Shown: in pieces, positions 61,526 through 64,000 of the stretch
Numbering within the stretch: position 1 is the first letter of the stretch
Layout of the letters: every line of letters starts with the position of its first letter
Assembly (NCBI RefSeq): GCF_900142925.1
Contig: NZ_FRCN01000002.1
Coordinates: forward strand, 558,001 to 622,000
DNA length: 64,000 nt
Direction: 5' to 3'
Source of the DNA: Chitinophaga sp. CF418
GTDB lineage: Bacteria > Bacteroidota > Bacteroidia > Chitinophagales > Chitinophagaceae
Position numbers and translations under genes: made by a program
The notes under the pieces: model-generated
Databases searched by the model: none
What the model was told of the DNA's origin: nothing
Seen by the model: the letters and a program-made list of their open reading frames with translations, nothing else

Positions 61526-62371
61526 ATGTTACAGGAACCAGCATTTACAGATCTTATTCGCAGCGCATTGGCCGAAGACATAGGAAATGGCGATCATTCC
61601 ACCTTAGCATGCATTCCCGCAGATGCAAGAGGCGGCGCCAGACTAAAGATCAAAGAAGACGGGATTCTGGCGGGAATGGAAGTAGCAGCAGCTATTTTCC
61701 ACCGGCTGGATGCATCATCCGTTTTTAAGCCGTTCAAAAAGGATGGAGATAGTATGAAGGCGGGAGAAGTGGCATTTGAAGTAGAAGCTTCTGTGCACAC
61801 CCTACTGATGGGAGAACGCCTTGTTTTGAACTGTATGCAGAGAATGAGCGGTATCGCCACGCTGACGCGTCAGTACGTGGATATACTGGAAGGATATCAC
61901 ACCCGCCTGCTCGATACACGCAAAACCACGCCTAACTTCCGCTTGCTGGAAAAAGAAGCGGTGCGCATCGGAGGAGGTGTAAATCATCGTATGGGACTTT
62001 ATGACATGGTGATGTTGAAAGATAATCATATTGATTTCGCTGGAGGTATTACGGAAGCTGTCACCAAAACAGTGGCTTACCTGCATCGTCAACAATTGCC
62101 TTTACAGATAGAAGTAGAAACCCGTAACCTGGAAGATGTGAAAGAGGTACTGGCTGTCGGGCAGGTGCATCGGATCATGCTGGATAATTTCTCTCCGGCA
62201 CAGATCACAGAGGCATTAACACTGATAGATGGCAGGTATGAAACAGAAGCGTCCGGTGGTATCAATCTGAGCACATTGGAGGAATATGCCAGAACCGGAG
62301 TTGACTATGTCTCTGTAGGAGCTGTGATTCATCATGCAGTAAGTCTTGATCTAAGTTTAAAAGCAATCTAA
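61526..62371 (+). CDS. nadC: Nicotinate-nucleotide pyrophosphorylase (quinolinate phosphoribosyltransferase)
   Basis: I choose ATG 61526 (MLQEPAFTDLIRSALAEDIGNGDHSTL), the usual N-terminus. A GTG at 61481 sits in the leader. The 281-residue enzyme has ERLVLNCMQRMSGIATLTRQYV, LDTRKTTPNFRLLEKEAVRIGGGVNHRMGLYDMVMLKDNHI and the closing EASGGINLSTLEEYARTGVDYVSVGAV. It makes nicotinate mononucleotide in de novo NAD synthesis. It is followed 18 bp later by the lipid kinase gene. Confidence 0.96.
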   Translation: MLQEPAFTDLIRSALAEDIGNGDHSTLACIPADARGGARLKIKEDGILAGMEVAAAIFHRLDASSVFKPFKKDGDSMKAGEVAFEVEASVHTLLMGERLVLNCMQRMSGIATLTRQYVDILEGYHTRLLDTRKTTPNFRLLEKEAVRIGGGVNHRMGLYDMVMLKDNHIDFAGGITEAVTKTVAYLHRQQLPLQIEVETRNLEDVKEVLAVGQVHRIMLDNFSPAQITEALTLIDGRYETEASGGINLSTLEEYARTGVDYVSVGAVIHHAVSLDLSLKAI

Positions 62372-62389
62372 TATCAAATATCCCTAACG

Positions 62390-63274
62390 TTGAGAAAGAT
62401 TCTATTCATCATAAACCGGAAGGCAGGTACAGATAGAGAGAAACGCCTGGAGGGTATTATCCGGAGATATTTAACTCCGAAAGCTTTTTCTGTGGAAATA
62501 ACACATCTGGAATACCTGGGGCATGGCACTGACCTGGCAAAAGCCGCAGTAGCAAATGGAACGGACACAGTAGTGGCTGTTGGCGGCGATGGCTCTATTA
62601 ATGAAATTGCCCAGGGCCTGGTAGGAAGCAATACCGCCCTGGCGATCATTCCGCTGGGAAGTGGTAATGGTCTGGCAAGAGCGCTGAAGATACCATTGAA
62701 GGTATCCCGTGCATTGGAAGTGATTGCCGATGGCAGGCGCCAGGCAATAGATGTGGGATATGCCAATGAATACCTGTTCCTGAGTAATGCAGGCGTGGGC
62801 TTCGATGCACTCGTAGCAGATCAGTTCCGCCATAAGACCAAACGTGGTCTCTGGGGCTATGCAAAACTGGTTATAAAGAGTTTCAATAGTTATAAAGGGC
62901 CCTCCTACGAAATAAATGTTGACGGCAAAAGTCTGCAGGAAAGGGCTTTTCTGCTAACAGTCGCTAACGGGAACCAGTTCGGCTACGAATTTAAACTGGC
63001 TCCTACGGCAAATGTATTTGACGGTAAACTGGACCTTTGTGTAGTACCACCGATCAAATTCCTCGGACTCATTCCAATCGGACTATATTCATTGCTGGGC
63101 AATATTGACAAGACCCGTTATATGCAACACTATACAGGGGAAACAATTGTTGTAAAAAGCAAAGAACTGCAGCATCTGCAGGTGGATGGAGATGCGGTGC
63201 CACTTAAGGAAGAGGGCAAAGTAGCTTTCCGGATCCATCCTGCCGCATTGCAGGTTATCGTTAACCGAACCTAA
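62390..63274 (+). CDS. Diacylglycerol kinase-family lipid kinase (YegS/DagK type)
   Basis: The 294-residue protein starts at TTG 62390, right at the first beta strand (MRKILFIINRKAGTDREKR). There is no ATG nearby. The kinase fold shows the nucleotide-binding VVAVGGDGSINEIAQGLVGSNTALAIIPLGSGNGLARALKIP and the C-terminal LQVDGDAVPL. It would phosphorylate a membrane lipid such as diacylglycerol or a sphingoid base. It is co-transcribed with nadC upstream and the SUI1 gene 10 bp downstream. Confidence 0.9.
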   Translation: MRKILFIINRKAGTDREKRLEGIIRRYLTPKAFSVEITHLEYLGHGTDLAKAAVANGTDTVVAVGGDGSINEIAQGLVGSNTALAIIPLGSGNGLARALKIPLKVSRALEVIADGRRQAIDVGYANEYLFLSNAGVGFDALVADQFRHKTKRGLWGYAKLVIKSFNSYKGPSYEINVDGKSLQERAFLLTVANGNQFGYEFKLAPTANVFDGKLDLCVVPPIKFLGLIPIGLYSLLGNIDKTRYMQHYTGETIVVKSKELQHLQVDGDAVPLKEEGKVAFRIHPAALQVIVNRT

Positions 63275-63284
63275 AATTATTGCT

Positions 63285-63617
63285 ATGTCAAAGAAGAAAA
63301 CTAACACTGGCGGTATCATCTACTCCACCGATCCCGGTTTCAGGCCGGAAAGCAATGAACCGGAAGAAACAGATACCCTGCCTCCTGCTCAACAGCAGCT
63401 GCGCGTAAAACTGGACACCAAGCAACGCGCAGGTAAGGTGGTAACCCTGGTAGATGGTTTCATCGGTAAGACTGAAGACCTGGAAAAACTGGGAAAGGAA
63501 CTGAAAACGAAGTGTGGTACCGGCGGTAGTGCAAAAGACGGCCAGATCCTGATACAGGGTGATTACAAGGAGAAAGTCGTGAAATGGCTGCAGGATTGGG
63601 GTTATAAAGCGAAATAA
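63285..63617 (+). CDS. SUI1/YciH-family translation factor-like protein
   Basis: The 110-residue protein has a polar N-terminal tail (MSKKKTNTGGIIYSTDPGF) and a SUI1 (eIF1-like) domain: LRVKLDTKQRAGKVVTLVDGFIGKTEDLEKLGKELKTKCGTGGSAKDGQILIQGDYKEKVVKWLQDWGYKA. Bacterial YciH homologues bind the small ribosomal subunit and influence start-codon selection, but they are not essential. It ends the nadC operon, and a terminator follows. Confidence 0.93.
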   Translation: MSKKKTNTGGIIYSTDPGFRPESNEPEETDTLPPAQQQLRVKLDTKQRAGKVVTLVDGFIGKTEDLEKLGKELKTKCGTGGSAKDGQILIQGDYKEKVVKWLQDWGYKAK

Positions 63618-63655
63618 AGAAGGATAAGGATTCCTGACACAATATTTAATCAAAG

Positions 63656-63678
63656 CAGCTCCGTCAGGAGCTGTTTTT
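63656..63678 (+). terminator. Rho-independent terminator of the nadC operon
   Basis: CAGCTCC, loop GTCA, GGAGCTG, followed by TTTTT, 38 bp after the SUI1 gene. Confidence 0.75.
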
Positions 63679-63736
63679 GTATAGACCAATGTTGTTAACT
63701 ACATATCGGGTTGGAGATAGCGCCTGATTCCCCGTT

Positions 63737-64000
63737 TTATAGAGTTCTGAATGTATGCGGCGTATGCCCTGTCTGGCTTTTAAAGAAGTGAGAAAAACTG
63801 GCGGGTTCCTCAAACCCCAGGCAATGCGCGATAATGGCAATAGGCCACTCGGTATGCAGCAGCAGTAATCTTGCTTCCAGTAGTATCCGCTGGCGGATAT
63901 GCTCGCTGGTGGTACGGCCTGTGACTCTTTTTACAGTTGCATTCAGATGATTAGGGTGCACGTTCAGGGTCAGTGCAAAATCGCCAGCTGTTTTCAGCTG
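63737..64000 (-). CDS. AraC-family transcriptional regulator, C-terminal part
   Basis: The frame is open to the right edge, so the N-terminus is outside the window. The visible 87 residues are most of the double helix-turn-helix domain: LTLNVHPNHLNATVKRVTGRTTSEHIRQRILLEARLLLLHT, then IAHCLGFEEPASFSHFFKSQTGHTP. The second helix-turn-helix is complete and typical for AraC/XylS. Ligand and targets cannot be told. Confidence 0.92.
   Translation of the reverse strand, partial: QLKTAGDFALTLNVHPNHLNATVKRVTGRTTSEHIRQRILLEARLLLLHTEWPIAIIAHCLGFEEPASFSHFFKSQTGHTPHTFRTL

Overview
The window is a stretch of a Bacteroidota chromosome, most likely from the Chitinophagaceae (Chitinophaga-like). The evidence is the alternative complex III / caa3 oxidase cluster, the gldKLMN gliding and type IX secretion genes, several DUF families typical of the phylum, and repeated TAnnTTTG -7 promoter boxes. 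It reads as ordinary core chromosome. I see no prophage, insertion sequence, CRISPR array, rRNA or tRNA gene.

Layout. Bases 1-16,021 hold one co-directional respiratory cluster: alternative complex III (actA partial, actB-F), cytochrome oxidase subunits II and I, heme O synthase, two subunit III-type proteins, subunit IV, a SCO copper chaperone, a DUF420 membrane protein and a small CxxC membrane protein. Together they would form a quinol:cytochrome c:oxygen chain. Bases 16-24 kb carry single genes: DUF2024, a ClC-type channel, an SMR exporter, a MeaB GTPase, three glycosyltransferases, a LON-domain protein and an LptC-like lipoprotein. Bases 24.5-41 kb carry CsaA, a dipeptidyl peptidase IV, LysS, a universal stress protein, a flavin reductase/FAH pair, a fatty acid hydroxylase, a cystathionine gamma-synthase type enzyme and several periplasmic proteins. 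Bases 41-50 kb hold a deoxyhypusine synthase homologue, aldose epimerase, HemW, DUF4271-HemD and a YyaL-type protein. Bases 50.8-55.8 kb are gldK-gldL-gldM-gldN. The rest contains DinB, UvrC, GpmI, NadC, a lipid kinase, a SUI1 protein and the end of an AraC regulator.

The most unusual signal is non-coding. Two sites in the 1.3-kb gene-free stretch 24,877-26,197 and one site 14 kb away (about 39.4 kb) share one design. Each has a -7-like box, then a conserved 5' segment starting GGTTTTTCA and ending GATATGGTTAAAATT, then a hairpin whose stem differs between copies but keeps an NTCT tetraloop, then a T tract. They look like a family of about 60-70-nt small RNAs. Each copy has a TTCAC-containing box 51-54 bp upstream of the conserved GG. 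At one copy the boxes form a series with exact 21-bp spacing, and a further box array lies downstream. The boxes (best form TACGTTCAC) resemble LytTR-type response-regulator direct repeats. My working hypothesis is a LytTR-controlled multicopy sRNA system. No LytTR gene is in the window and I cannot name the RNA family.

Other gene-free stretches include a cluster of perfect inverted and 11-bp tandem repeats at 44.4-44.7 kb. Several long reading frames have upstream start codons that fall inside or upstream of -7 boxes, so I chose later starts for them.
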